Below the pieces are notes generated by a model. That model did not search any database. It was not told the origin of the DNA and saw only the letters and a list, made by a program, of their open reading frames with translations. From Gordonibacter massiliensis (ex Traore et al. 2017) (GTDB lineage: Bacteria; Actinomycetota; Coriobacteriia; Coriobacteriales; Eggerthellaceae), in NCBI GenBank assembly GCA_900170005.1, contig LT827128.1, positions 1,178,001-1,242,000 on the forward strand: a DNA stretch of 64,000 nt, given 5' to 3'. Made by a program: the position numbers and the translations under genes. Below, piece by piece: positions 17,533 to 25,454 of the stretch (the stretch's first letter is position 1; every line of letters begins with the position of its first letter).

Positions 17533-18285
17533 TCACGGCAGCGCGCTCAGCGCCGCGCCCAGGGCGCCGGCGAAGCGGGCCTCGGGACAGGTGCCCACCG
17601 GCTTGCCCAGATGCGCGGCCAGGCGCTCCACCACGTAGCCGTTGTCGCACAAACCGCCGGTGAGGAAGTAGGCCTCGCCCGGCATCTGCGCCGCGAGCGT
17701 CGCCACGCGCGCCACCACGGACTCGACGACGCCGTTGGCGATGTTCTCGCGCGGCTCTCCCTTGCCCACGAGCGAGATGACCTCGGACTCGGCGAACACG
17801 GTGCACATGTTCGAGATGGGGGTGGGGCTGCCGGCCCGCGCGAGGCGGGCGAGCTCGTCCTGGTCGACCGCCAGGCGATCGGCCATGATCTCCAAGAAGC
17901 GCCCGGTACCGGCCGAGCACTTGTCGTTCATGACGAACTTCTTCACCGCGCCCCCCTTCAGCACGATGACCTTCGTGTCCTGGCCGCCCACGTCCACCAC
18001 CGTGCCGTCGCGCCCGAACAGGCGCGCGGCGCCGCGGCCGTGGCAGGTGATCTCCGTGACCACCTTGTCGGCATACGGCACGGCCACGCGCCCGTAGCCG
18101 GTGGCCACGCACGAGCCGTCGCCCACGTCGATGCCCGCCTCGTCCAGCAGCGCGCGCACGCGGCGGGCCGCGTCCACGCTGCTGAAGCCCGTGGGACAGA
18201 GGAACGTGCGCGAAAGCGCACCGTCGGCGTCCAGCACGGCGACCTTCGTGGCGGTTGACCCCACGTCGATGCCCACGTAATGCAT
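17533..18285 (-). CDS. 2-hydroxyacyl-CoA dehydratase activase / double-cubane reductase component (BadF/HgdC family)
   Basis: 250 residues. An ASKHA-fold ATPase with the phosphate motif YVGIDVGSTATKVAVLD, the cluster-binding cysteines in NDKCSAGTGRFLE and ISNMCTVFAESEV, and FLTGGLCDNGYV. Homodimers of this family hold one [4Fe-4S] cluster between subunits and use ATP hydrolysis to push electrons onto a partner. That partner is either a 2-hydroxyacyl-CoA dehydratase or a double-cubane cluster protein. The start ATG (complement of 18283-18285) follows AAAGGAAGACC. Its partner is encoded two genes upstream at 18779-20056. No acyl-CoA genes adjoin it; all neighbours are selenium-related, so the pair may act on a small Se- or S-containing substrate. 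Confidence 0.88.
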   Translation of the reverse strand: MHYVGIDVGSTATKVAVLDADGALSRTFLCPTGFSSVDAARRVRALLDEAGIDVGDGSCVATGYGRVAVPYADKVVTEITCHGRGAARLFGRDGTVVDVGGQDTKVIVLKGGAVKKFVMNDKCSAGTGRFLEIMADRLAVDQDELARLARAGSPTPISNMCTVFAESEVISLVGKGEPRENIANGVVESVVARVATLAAQMPGEAYFLTGGLCDNGYVVERLAAHLGKPVGTCPEARFAGALGAALSALP

Positions 18286-18390
18286 GGTCTTCCTTTCATC
18301 GTTCTCGTTCGCGGCGCCAGCCGTCGCGCCGGCCGGCCGGCGCCCTTGCCCTACAACATTGACGAGGCTGCGGAAGCGCACGCACGCGCC

Positions 18391-18774
18391 CTAGCAGTAG
18401 CGGTCGCGGTCGGGGCGTATCTGGCGGGCGAGGCGCGCCACGCCCTCGACGTGGGCGCCGCATTCCCGGGCGACGTCGCGGATGCGCTCCTCGTCGTCGC
18501 ACGACACGAGCAGGCTCATGCCGCAGGTGGCGCGCGCGGCGCGCGGCGTGGGCGCGATGCGCGCGCCCACGCCGGCGTCCTTCAACGCGGAGAACAGCGC
18601 GAGCCCGTCAGTGTGGCCGCGGAACAGCACGTAGCAGTCCACGGACTCCTCCGGCGCCCCTTCCGCAGGCGCCCCCGTCGGGCCGCCTTCGCGGCCGGAC
18701 GGGCCGATCGCACCCGCGAGCGCGTCGGGCGCAGCGCCCTCCCAACCCTCGCGGCCTTCCCCGACGGGCTCCAC
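18391..18774 (-). CDS. DUF3343 protein with N-terminal extension (second copy)
   Basis: 127 residues. Residues from about 45 onward (VDCYVLFRGHTDGLALFSAL, PRAARATCGMSLLV and EGVARLARQI) match DUF3343, including the TCGM cysteine. The first 45 residues are a low-complexity Gly/Glu/Pro extension absent from the copy at 15228. The GTG start (complement of 18772-18774) comes two bases after the stop of the upstream dehydratase-type gene, with GGGGGAG as its ribosome-binding site. The tight coupling suggests the two products work together. The role of Se/S carriage is a family proposal only. Confidence 0.75.
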   Translation of the reverse strand: MEPVGEGREGWEGAAPDALAGAIGPSGREGGPTGAPAEGAPEESVDCYVLFRGHTDGLALFSALKDAGVGARIAPTPRAARATCGMSLLVSCDDEERIRDVARECGAHVEGVARLARQIRPDRDRYC

Positions 18775-18778
18775 GGGC

Positions 18779-20056
18779 CTACTCCCCCAGCATTTCCACG
18801 AACGCGCCCACGCGCGTGCGCAGCTGCTCGGCGTCGTTGTCGGCGTAGTCCGTCTCCAGCGCCAGCACCGGGATGCCCTCGGCCTCGAGCGCCGCGGCCA
18901 GGCTCGGCTTCTCCACGTTGTAGAGCGTGCAGAACTTCAGGTTCGCGTCGATCACGCCGTCCACGTGGTACTCGCGCGCCATGCGCACGACGTCGTCGGC
19001 GCGGCCGGGGTTGGGCGTGAAGCAGGCGCAGTTGTTCTTCATGTAGCGCTCGCTCAGGGCCTGGAACTGGCTCTCCAGCGTGTCCGCGCCCTCGTCCACC
19101 AGGTTCTCGAAGTAGCGCGTGCCCGTGCACATCTCCTCGCACACCACGGCCGCGCCGCTCGTCTCGATGATGTGGTGCAGCTTCCAGTTCGGGATGGCCA
19201 GCGGCGTGCCCGTCACCAGAATGCGCTTCGTGCCCGCCGGGAACACGCTCACCCCGTCGGCGACGCGCTGCTCCAGCTCGTCGGCCAGCTTGTTGGCCAT
19301 CTCGGCGCAGCGGGCCGGGTCGTCGAAGAACGCGATCTGCACCATGAGCAGGGCGTCCTTGCCGCTAATGGGAATGCAGTTCGTCGCCTTGCGCGCCTCG
19401 AACACGCGCGCGAGCGCGCGGCGCTTCTCGTTGACCAGGCTGATGGCGGCGCCCAGGTTCTCGGGCGTGAGCGCGCGTCCCGTGGCCCCTTCCACCTCGG
19501 CCGCGAAGTCGGCGATCTCGTCCGTCCACTTGTCCACGTCCTTCTGCCGCTTCATCTGGGGCATGTCCATGACGTAGGTGCGCTTGTCGGCGCCGAGTAT
19601 CTCGTAGGCCTTCTTCTTGGCGTCGCACGTCGTCTCGCCCACGTACACGTCGGCCACGCTGAAGTAGGGGCAGGTCTTGCCGAAGTGCGCGCCCAGCGAC
19701 GCCTTGACCAGCGGGCACGTGTCGCTCGGCAGCACCTTCTCGCCCGCGGGCACCCAGAACTGCGAGCCGCCGCAGAGCCCCGTGACGGCGCCGCCGCAGG
19801 CGATGACCACCTCGTCGGGCACGAACACGCAGAACGTGCCGAACACCTTGCCGCCCTGCTTCTGCAGTTCGATGAGCTCGGCGGGGCGCACGCCGTGTAT
19901 CTCGGACACGACGAAGTCGTAGAAGGCCATGTTCTCGGGGCGGTTGTCCTGGCTCAGGTACGTGTCGCCGAACGCGTCGGGCAGCACGGCGCACAGCTGG
20001 TCGTGCGTGTCCAGGTCCATGTCCAAGTCGGTCCACATCTGGCGGTAGTCGGTCAT
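18779..20056 (-). CDS. Double-cubane cluster / 2-hydroxyacyl-CoA dehydratase subunit D-type protein
   Basis: 425 residues. The HgdB/FldC-type fold is indicated by GKVFGTFCVFVPDEVVIACGG, LPSDTCPLVKASLG, KTCPYFSVADVYVGETTCDAKKK, RILVTGTPLAIPNWKLHHIIE, GAAVVCEEMCTGTRY and DANLKFCTLYN. It stands alone with its activase instead of as an alpha/beta dehydratase pair. That is the arrangement of double-cubane cluster proteins, which hold an [Fe8S9] centre and reduce small molecules at very low potential. The physiological substrate of that family is not established. The start ATG (complement of 20054-20056) follows GAGGAGGAAGCT. A TATAAT at 20293-20298 within the upstream gene could drive it. Confidence 0.85.
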   Translation of the reverse strand: MTDYRQMWTDLDMDLDTHDQLCAVLPDAFGDTYLSQDNRPENMAFYDFVVSEIHGVRPAELIELQKQGGKVFGTFCVFVPDEVVIACGGAVTGLCGGSQFWVPAGEKVLPSDTCPLVKASLGAHFGKTCPYFSVADVYVGETTCDAKKKAYEILGADKRTYVMDMPQMKRQKDVDKWTDEIADFAAEVEGATGRALTPENLGAAISLVNEKRRALARVFEARKATNCIPISGKDALLMVQIAFFDDPARCAEMANKLADELEQRVADGVSVFPAGTKRILVTGTPLAIPNWKLHHIIETSGAAVVCEEMCTGTRYFENLVDEGADTLESQFQALSERYMKNNCACFTPNPGRADDVVRMAREYHVDGVIDANLKFCTLYNVEKPSLAAALEAEGIPVLALETDYADNDAEQLRTRVGAFVEMLGE

Positions 20057-20283
20057 AGCTTCCTCCTCGCAGGGGTCTGCGTCTCGTCTTCTCGTTTCAT
20101 GCGATGCAAAGCCGTTCGCAGGCATGCGGAAGCGCCGCCCGGAACGGCGGTGCAGAACGGGCGGGCGCGTGGCAGAGGCGCGCTCGCCGGCTTCCCTTGA
20201 AGCGCGGTGAGGGGCCGGACGTCCCTTTGGGCAGAAGAGAAGTGCGCACGGAGGCAGAAGCGCGCACCGGGATCGTGGGGCCG

Positions 20284-21525
20284 TTAACGCAGATTATAGC
20301 GCGCCGCGGCCGCCTGGGCCATGACGTTCGCCATCGCGTCGGCGACGTGCTCCCACGAAAGGCCGCTCGTGTCGCACGGGCGCGGCGGCAGCGCTAGCGC
20401 CTCCTCGACGGCGCGGGCGAGCCGGCGCTCGAACGCGGGCAGCGCCGCCGGATCCGGCTCGTCGACGCCGAGCATGCGCGGCGGCTCCACGTACACGATG
20501 GGCGCTTGGGGGATGCGCTCGGCGAGCCACGGGCGGATGCCGGGCAGGTCGGTGACGACCGCCGTGCAGCCGCAGGCCAGCGCCTCCACCACCACGAGCG
20601 GCAGGCCCTCGTAAAACGACGGCAGCACGAACACGTCGGCGCGGCGCAAGGCCCGCGCCAGCTCGCCTTGCGCGAGCTTGCCCAGGAACTCCACCGGGTG
20701 TTCGCACGCGCGGGCCCGCGCGCGGATGCGCTCGTACTCGTCCGCCGCGCCCGCGCCGCCGGCCAGGCGCAACCGCAGCCCCGCCGGGCCCGCGTCCACC
20801 TGGTCGATGGCCGCAAGCAGGCTCGCCACGCCCTTCTTGTCCGCGATCTTGCCCGCGTACGCGAGCTCGGCCGCGCGCGGGCGCGCCCCCGCCGAAGCGG
20901 CCGGGCGCACCTCGGGCGCCCGCGAGAACACGTCTTTGTTGTAGCCCGTGCCGATCACGTGGATGCACGCCGGGTCAACGCCGTAGGCGCGCTCGATCTG
21001 GCGCTTCTGCTCGCCGTGCAGCGCGAACACGGCGTCCAGGCCGCGCACGCCCGCCACGATGCGCTCGCGCGCGAGGTCGTGCGAGGCCATCTGCCGCAGG
21101 TCGGTGGAGTGGGACACGGCCCCCAGGGCACGGTGCGGCAGGCGCTCGCGCGCGACGGCGGCCAGCAGGTACAGGTGGTGGCAAACGACCGCGTCGGGCC
21201 GGAAGGCGGCATCCGCCTCGGCCAGCGCCGCCGAGAACGCCGCGTCAAAGCGCGCCGTCATGTCCGGCGTCAGGTCGCGGTAACGCGTGGAGCGGTACGG
21301 CATCTCGTCGGACATGCCGACCACCGGAAAGGGCAGCTCTTCCGTCTCGAAGCGCACGGGGCGCACGAGCACGCCCGGCGGCAGGACCGGCTCGTCGCGC
21401 GGTCCGACGCCGCACACGACGGCGGCCTCGTGCCCGGCGGCCACCTGGCAGCGCACCGTTTCGGCCAGGTACACGCCGCTGCCGGTGCTGTCGGGTTTCT
21501 GCGCGGTGACGTTGAGGATTCTCAT
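20284..21525 (-). CDS. GT4-type glycosyltransferase within the selenium region
   Basis: 413 residues with the two-Rossmann GT-B plan. The N-terminal domain opens MRILNVTAQKPDSTGSGVYLAE. The donor domain contains AYAGKIADKKGVASLLAAI, EFLGKLAQGELARALRRADVF and the nucleotide-sugar motif PSFYEGLPLVVVEALACGC. These are typical of family-1/GT4 retaining enzymes. Acceptor and product are unknown. It is transcribed toward the dehydratase-activase-yedF run and away from selA, so it may be the first gene of that operon. In other bacteria a related-fold enzyme (SenB) uses selenophosphate to make a selenosugar, but nothing in this sequence shows that activity. Confidence 0.82.
   Translation of the reverse strand: MRILNVTAQKPDSTGSGVYLAETVRCQVAAGHEAAVVCGVGPRDEPVLPPGVLVRPVRFETEELPFPVVGMSDEMPYRSTRYRDLTPDMTARFDAAFSAALAEADAAFRPDAVVCHHLYLLAAVARERLPHRALGAVSHSTDLRQMASHDLARERIVAGVRGLDAVFALHGEQKRQIERAYGVDPACIHVIGTGYNKDVFSRAPEVRPAASAGARPRAAELAYAGKIADKKGVASLLAAIDQVDAGPAGLRLRLAGGAGAADEYERIRARARACEHPVEFLGKLAQGELARALRRADVFVLPSFYEGLPLVVVEALACGCTAVVTDLPGIRPWLAERIPQAPIVYVEPPRMLGVDEPDPAALPAFERRLARAVEEALALPPRPCDTSGLSWEHVADAMANVMAQAAAARYNLR
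20293..20298 (-). promoter_or_regulatory. Possible internal promoter for the dehydratase-activase run
   Basis: TATAAT (complement) occurs in the last codons of the glycosyltransferase gene, about 235 bases before the dehydratase-type start. The -35 is poor. The 227-base gap at 20057-20283 shows no gene. Confidence 0.35.
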
Positions 21526-21568
21526 AGCGTCATAGTAGCGTCTTTCCGGCATCCGGTCTATCGCGGCT

Positions 21569-21577
21569 TGGTATAAT
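21569..21577 (+). promoter_or_regulatory. selAB promoter (extended -10)
   Basis: TTGGTATAAT at 21568-21577 contains an extended -10 (TGGTATAAT). No good -35 is visible. Transcription would start near 21584, about 30 bases before the selA ATG. Confidence 0.6.
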
Positions 21578-21613
21578 GGCTCGCAATCGACGATCATGAG
21601 AAAGGCCCCGCCC

Positions 21614-23077
21614 ATGCCCACCGAAGCGTCCCGAGAACTGCTCCGTTCCCTCCCGCAAGTCGAGGAGGTGCTGCGCGCACCGCGCGTCGAGGCGCTCCTG
21701 GCCGACCTCCCCCGACCCTTCGTGGTGGAGGCGGTGCGCAACGCGGTGGATGCGCTGCGCAGGCGCATCCTGGACGGCGAGCTCTGCGACGTGTCGGAGG
21801 CGCGCGTGGCCGAGGACGCCGCCGTGCGGGCGCTCGCGCTCACGCGCCCGTCGCTGCGGCGCGTGGTGAACGCGAGCGGCGTGATCGTGCACACGAACCT
21901 CGGGCGCAGCCCGCTCGCCCCCACCGCCGTGAAGGCGGCGCTCGACGTGGCGGGCGGCTACTCCACGCTGGAATACGACACGGACCGCATGGCGCGCGGC
22001 AGCCGCCACGCCCACTGCGAGCGCCTGATATGCGCGCTCACCGGCGCCGAGGCCGCCATCGCCGTGAACAACAACGCCGCTGCCGTCATGATGGTGCTCT
22101 CCGAGTTCGCGGGCGGGCACCAGGCCGTGGTATCGCGCGGCGAGTTGGTGGAGATAGGCGGCTCGTTCCGCATCCCCGACATCATGGCTCTCTCGAGGGC
22201 CGCCATGGTGGAGGTGGGCACGACGAACAAGACGCACGAGGCCGACTACGAGCGCGCCTTGGGGCCCGACACGGCCATGCTGCTGAAGGTGCACCCGTCC
22301 AACTACCGGCTCATCGGCTTCACGGAGAGCGTGGGCGTGCGCGAGCTGCGCGCGCTGGCCGACGCCGAGAACGCCCGGCGCAAGGCGGCCGGCGCGCCGG
22401 CCGGGGCCCCCGACGTGCTCGTGTACGAGGACCAGGGATCGGGCGCGCTCATGCGCCTGGACGCCTTCGGCGCCTACGCCGAGCCGGCCGTGGCCGAGTC
22501 GCTGCGCGCGGGCTGCGACCTGGTGTCGTTCTCCGGCGACAAGCTGCTGGGCGGCCCGCAGGCCGGCATCGTCGTGGGCGCGAAGCGCCACATCGACCGC
22601 CTGAAGGCCAACCCGCTCGCCCGCGCGCTGCGTCTGGACAAGATGACGCTCGCGGCTCTCGAGGCCACGCTGCGCCTGTACCTGGAGCCCGAGCGCGCTC
22701 TGGCCGAGATACCCACGCTGCGCATGCTGGCCGAACCGGCCGATGACGTGCGCGTGCGCGCGGAGAAGCTGCGCGACACGGTGGCGGCCGCGCTGCCGGC
22801 CGGATGCGCGAAGCTCGACGTGGTGGAGGAGGTGGCCCGTGCCGGCGGCGGGGCGCTGCCCATGTGCGACATCCCCACGTTCTGCGTGCGCGTGGCGTTT
22901 TCGCGCGGCGACGCGCTGGGCTGCGAGCGGCACCTCGTGAGCGAGCGTGCCGTGCCCGTGGTGGGGCGCCTGAAGAAGGACGCGCTGCTGCTGGACGCGC
23001 GCACGGTGCTCGGCGAGGACGAGATGGACGAGATCGCGGCGGGACTCGCCGAGTACTTCGCCGAGGTGGGGGCATGA
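21614..23077 (+). CDS. selA: L-seryl-tRNA(Sec) selenium transferase
   Basis: 487 residues. SelA converts Ser-tRNA-Sec to Sec-tRNA-Sec using selenophosphate and PLP. Family signatures are RPSLRRVVNASGVIVHTNLG, LEYDTDRMARGSR, AVNNNAAAVM, EVGTTNKTHEADY and the PLP-lysine site SFSGDKLLGGPQAG. The C-terminal region has GRLKKDALLLDARTVL. The ATG at 21614 has AAAGG eight bases upstream; an ATG six codons earlier (21596) lacks a ribosome-binding site. The last codon overlaps selB by four bases (ATGA). Length matches the family. Confidence 0.95.
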   Translation: MPTEASRELLRSLPQVEEVLRAPRVEALLADLPRPFVVEAVRNAVDALRRRILDGELCDVSEARVAEDAAVRALALTRPSLRRVVNASGVIVHTNLGRSPLAPTAVKAALDVAGGYSTLEYDTDRMARGSRHAHCERLICALTGAEAAIAVNNNAAAVMMVLSEFAGGHQAVVSRGELVEIGGSFRIPDIMALSRAAMVEVGTTNKTHEADYERALGPDTAMLLKVHPSNYRLIGFTESVGVRELRALADAENARRKAAGAPAGAPDVLVYEDQGSGALMRLDAFGAYAEPAVAESLRAGCDLVSFSGDKLLGGPQAGIVVGAKRHIDRLKANPLARALRLDKMTLAALEATLRLYLEPERALAEIPTLRMLAEPADDVRVRAEKLRDTVAAALPAGCAKLDVVEEVARAGGGALPMCDIPTFCVRVAFSRGDALGCERHLVSERAVPVVGRLKKDALLLDARTVLGEDEMDEIAAGLAEYFAEVGA

Positions 23078-25023
23078 CGGGGGCCGCAGGCGCGCCCGAG
23101 CGCCACGTCGTGCTGGGCACGGCGGGGCACATCGACCACGGCAAGTCGTCGCTCGTGCAGGCGCTCACCGGCACCGACCCCGACCGCCTGGAGGAGGAGA
23201 AGCGCCGCGGCATTACCATCGAGCTGGGCTTCGCGCAGCTCGACTTGCCGGACGGCTCCTCCATGGGCGTGGTGGACGTGCCGGGCCACGAGCGGTTCGT
23301 GCGCCAGATGATAGCCGGCTCCACGGGCATCGACCTGGCGCTTCTGTGCATCGCAGCCGACGACGGCGTCATGCCGCAGACCGTGGAGCACCTGGCGGTG
23401 CTGGAGCTTCTGGGCATCGACCGCTGCGTGGTGGCGCTCACCAAGACCGACTTGGTGGACGAAGACTGGGCGGCGTTCATGGCCGACGAGGTGCGGGAGC
23501 GCCTGGCTGGCACCCCCTACGCCGACGCTCCCGTCGTGGGCGTGTCGGCGCGCACGGGAGCGGGCCTGGACGACCTGCGCGCCGCGCTCGCCGAAGCCGC
23601 CCGCGGGCTCACCCAGACGAAGGAGGGGTCGGCCGCCCGCCTGCCCGTGGACCGCGTGTTCACCATCAAAGGGTCCGGGACCGTGGTCACGGGCACGCTG
23701 TGGAGCGGGTCGGTGTCGGCCGGCGACGAGCTGGAGATACTGCCCGAGGGAACGCGGACGCGCGTGCGCTCCGCGCAGATCCACGGCCATGCGGTCGAGC
23801 GCGCCGACGCGGGCAACCGCGTGGCCCTCAACCTGGGCGCCGTGGGAACCGACGACGTGCACCCCGGCAGATGGGTGGCAACGCCCGGCGCGGTGGAGCC
23901 CACGGACCGCTTCGACGCACGCCTTGCGTACCTGGGCGCCGAAGGCGTGCCCGGGGCGCTGGCCACCGGCACGCGCGTGCGCGTGGCCCACGGCACCGCC
24001 GAGGTGGCGGGGCGCGTGCTGTTCATGGACGGCCGCCAGGAGCTCGCGCCGCGCGAGAGCTCGTATGCGCAGATCAGGTTGGACGAGCCGCTGCCCGTTT
24101 GCGGGGGCGACCGCTTCGTCGTGCGCTTCATGACGCCCGTGCGGGTGATGGGAGGCGGCCAAGTGCTGCACGCGCACCCGCGCCGGCGCACGAACCTGAA
24201 ACCCGGCGAGGAGGCGCTGCTCGACGCGCTGCGCGCCGGCAACGAGGACGCGGCCTGCGACGCCGCGCTCGCGCTGGCCGGACGCACCGTCACGGCCGAC
24301 GAGCTCGCGCGCGCGGCCGGCATACCGGCATCCTCCGCCGTCCGGCGGCTCGAGGAGCGGTGCGCGGGGGGCGGGCTCGAGCGCCTGGGCACGGGCGCCG
24401 GGAGCCACTTCGCCGAACGCGCCGTGCTGCAGAAGCTCGACGCGGCGCTGGAGAACGCGCTCGTGCGCTTCCATGCCGAGCAGCCGGCGGCCACGGGCGT
24501 GTCGAAAAAGGCGCTCGCCGCCCGCCTCCCCGGCGCGCTTTCGGACGCGTGCGTCGACGCGCTGGTCGACCGCGCCCGCGCGGACGGGCGCGCGGTGGTC
24601 GACGGCGGCCTGATCGGCCACCCCCGTGCCGGCGGGGGCGCCCGCAAGATGGAGGAGCAGGCGGCCGAGGCGCTGGCCGAGGCGCTGGCCGCAGCCGGCT
24701 CCGCACCGCCGAGCGTCCCCGAACTCGTCGCGCAGACGGGCGTCGACTCCTCGGTGGCCCACCGCGCGCTCGGCGCGCTCGAGAAGGCCGGGCGCATTCG
24801 GCGCGTGAGCGGCGATTTCGCGTTCGATGCGGCAGCCTACGAGGCGTTGGAACAGGCGGCCGTGGAACTGCTGCGCGCGCAGGAAGGCGCCACGGCGGCC
24901 GAACTGCGCGACGCCATGGGAACGACGCGCAAGTACGCCATACCCCTGCTGGAGCACTTCGACGCCCAAGGCGTCACGCGCCGAGACGGCGACGCGCGCA
25001 CGCTGGGCCCCAAACGGTTGTGA
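23074..25023 (+). CDS. selB: Selenocysteine-specific elongation factor
   Basis: 649 residues. SelB carries Sec-tRNA-Sec to the ribosome and binds SECIS RNA. The N-terminal EF-Tu-like GTPase domain has GTAGHIDHGKSSL (G1), DVPGHERF (G3) and TKTD (G4). Domains II and III follow (RVFTIKGSGTVVTGTLWSGS and PVRVMGGGQVLHAHPRR). The C-terminal 260 residues are helical winged-helix repeats (e.g. VPELVAQTGVDSSVAHRAL and AAELRDAMGTTRKYAIPLLE) that bind the SECIS loop. The start ATG overlaps the selA stop by ATGA. The tRNA-Sec gene lies 254 bases downstream on the same strand. Confidence 0.95.
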   Translation: MTGAAGAPERHVVLGTAGHIDHGKSSLVQALTGTDPDRLEEEKRRGITIELGFAQLDLPDGSSMGVVDVPGHERFVRQMIAGSTGIDLALLCIAADDGVMPQTVEHLAVLELLGIDRCVVALTKTDLVDEDWAAFMADEVRERLAGTPYADAPVVGVSARTGAGLDDLRAALAEAARGLTQTKEGSAARLPVDRVFTIKGSGTVVTGTLWSGSVSAGDELEILPEGTRTRVRSAQIHGHAVERADAGNRVALNLGAVGTDDVHPGRWVATPGAVEPTDRFDARLAYLGAEGVPGALATGTRVRVAHGTAEVAGRVLFMDGRQELAPRESSYAQIRLDEPLPVCGGDRFVVRFMTPVRVMGGGQVLHAHPRRRTNLKPGEEALLDALRAGNEDAACDAALALAGRTVTADELARAAGIPASSAVRRLEERCAGGGLERLGTGAGSHFAERAVLQKLDAALENALVRFHAEQPAATGVSKKALAARLPGALSDACVDALVDRARADGRAVVDGGLIGHPRAGGGARKMEEQAAEALAEALAAAGSAPPSVPELVAQTGVDSSVAHRALGALEKAGRIRRVSGDFAFDAAAYEALEQAAVELLRAQEGATAAELRDAMGTTRKYAIPLLEHFDAQGVTRRDGDARTLGPKRL

Positions 25024-25062
25024 CCAGGACCGCGTCAAGGAACGTGCCGCTTCGTCGATCTT

Positions 25063-25146
25063 TGTAGGGCAAGGGCTCTGCCCTTGCCGTTCGGCAAAAT
25101 ACGTTCCGCAGGTCGTGGGGCTAGGGCAGAGCCCTTGCCCCACGGG
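25063..25146. repeat. Dispersed element with CAAGGGCTCTGCCCTTG arms, copy F
   Basis: TTGTAGGGCAAGGGCTCTGC at the left and GGGCAGAGCCCTTGCCCCAC at the right are inverted copies around a 45-base centre. Each arm is itself a palindrome. A relative lies at 50821-50906. Confidence 0.75.
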
Positions 25147-25277
25147 GCAGACCGTCGGGAGCGCGTGTTTCAGTGATCGTTTCAGCGCCATCCGGGCTGG
25201 AAGATGACGGTTTTTCGCATTTTGCGGCGTTTCGGGCTTTTTTACCGTATTATGTTCAGCGTTGCATTTTGCTCGAT

Positions 25278-25374
25278 GGAGATGGATGGGTCCTGGTGGG
25301 CCCCGCGGCCTTCAAAGCCGTTGTGAGGCGCGCAGAACGTCTCGGGTGTGTTCGATTCGCACGCATCTCCGCCA
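25278..25374 (+). tRNA. selC: tRNA-Sec (anticodon UCA)
   Basis: 97 bases with the bacterial tRNA-Sec shape. The acceptor GGAGATG(G) pairs with (G)CATCTCC; position 8 is G opposite G. The two-base connector AT is followed by a six-pair D stem GGGTCC/GGGCCC with loop TGGT, and the anticodon arm GCGGC-CTTCAAA-GCCGT places TCA as the anticodon. The long variable arm (TGTGAGGCGCGC...) is followed by the T arm GTGTG-TTCGATT-CGCAC and an encoded GCCA end. The eight-position acceptor, six-pair D stem and long extra arm are diagnostic. It is 254 bases downstream of selB. TATTAT at 25248-25253 is a possible -10. Confidence 0.95.
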
Positions 25375-25454
25375 ACGAGCCCTTCCCACGCACCGCCGCC
25401 GATTTCGGCGCGTATCCAACCACCCGCCTCGCAAAACCCGTGGACGCCAGCTCC

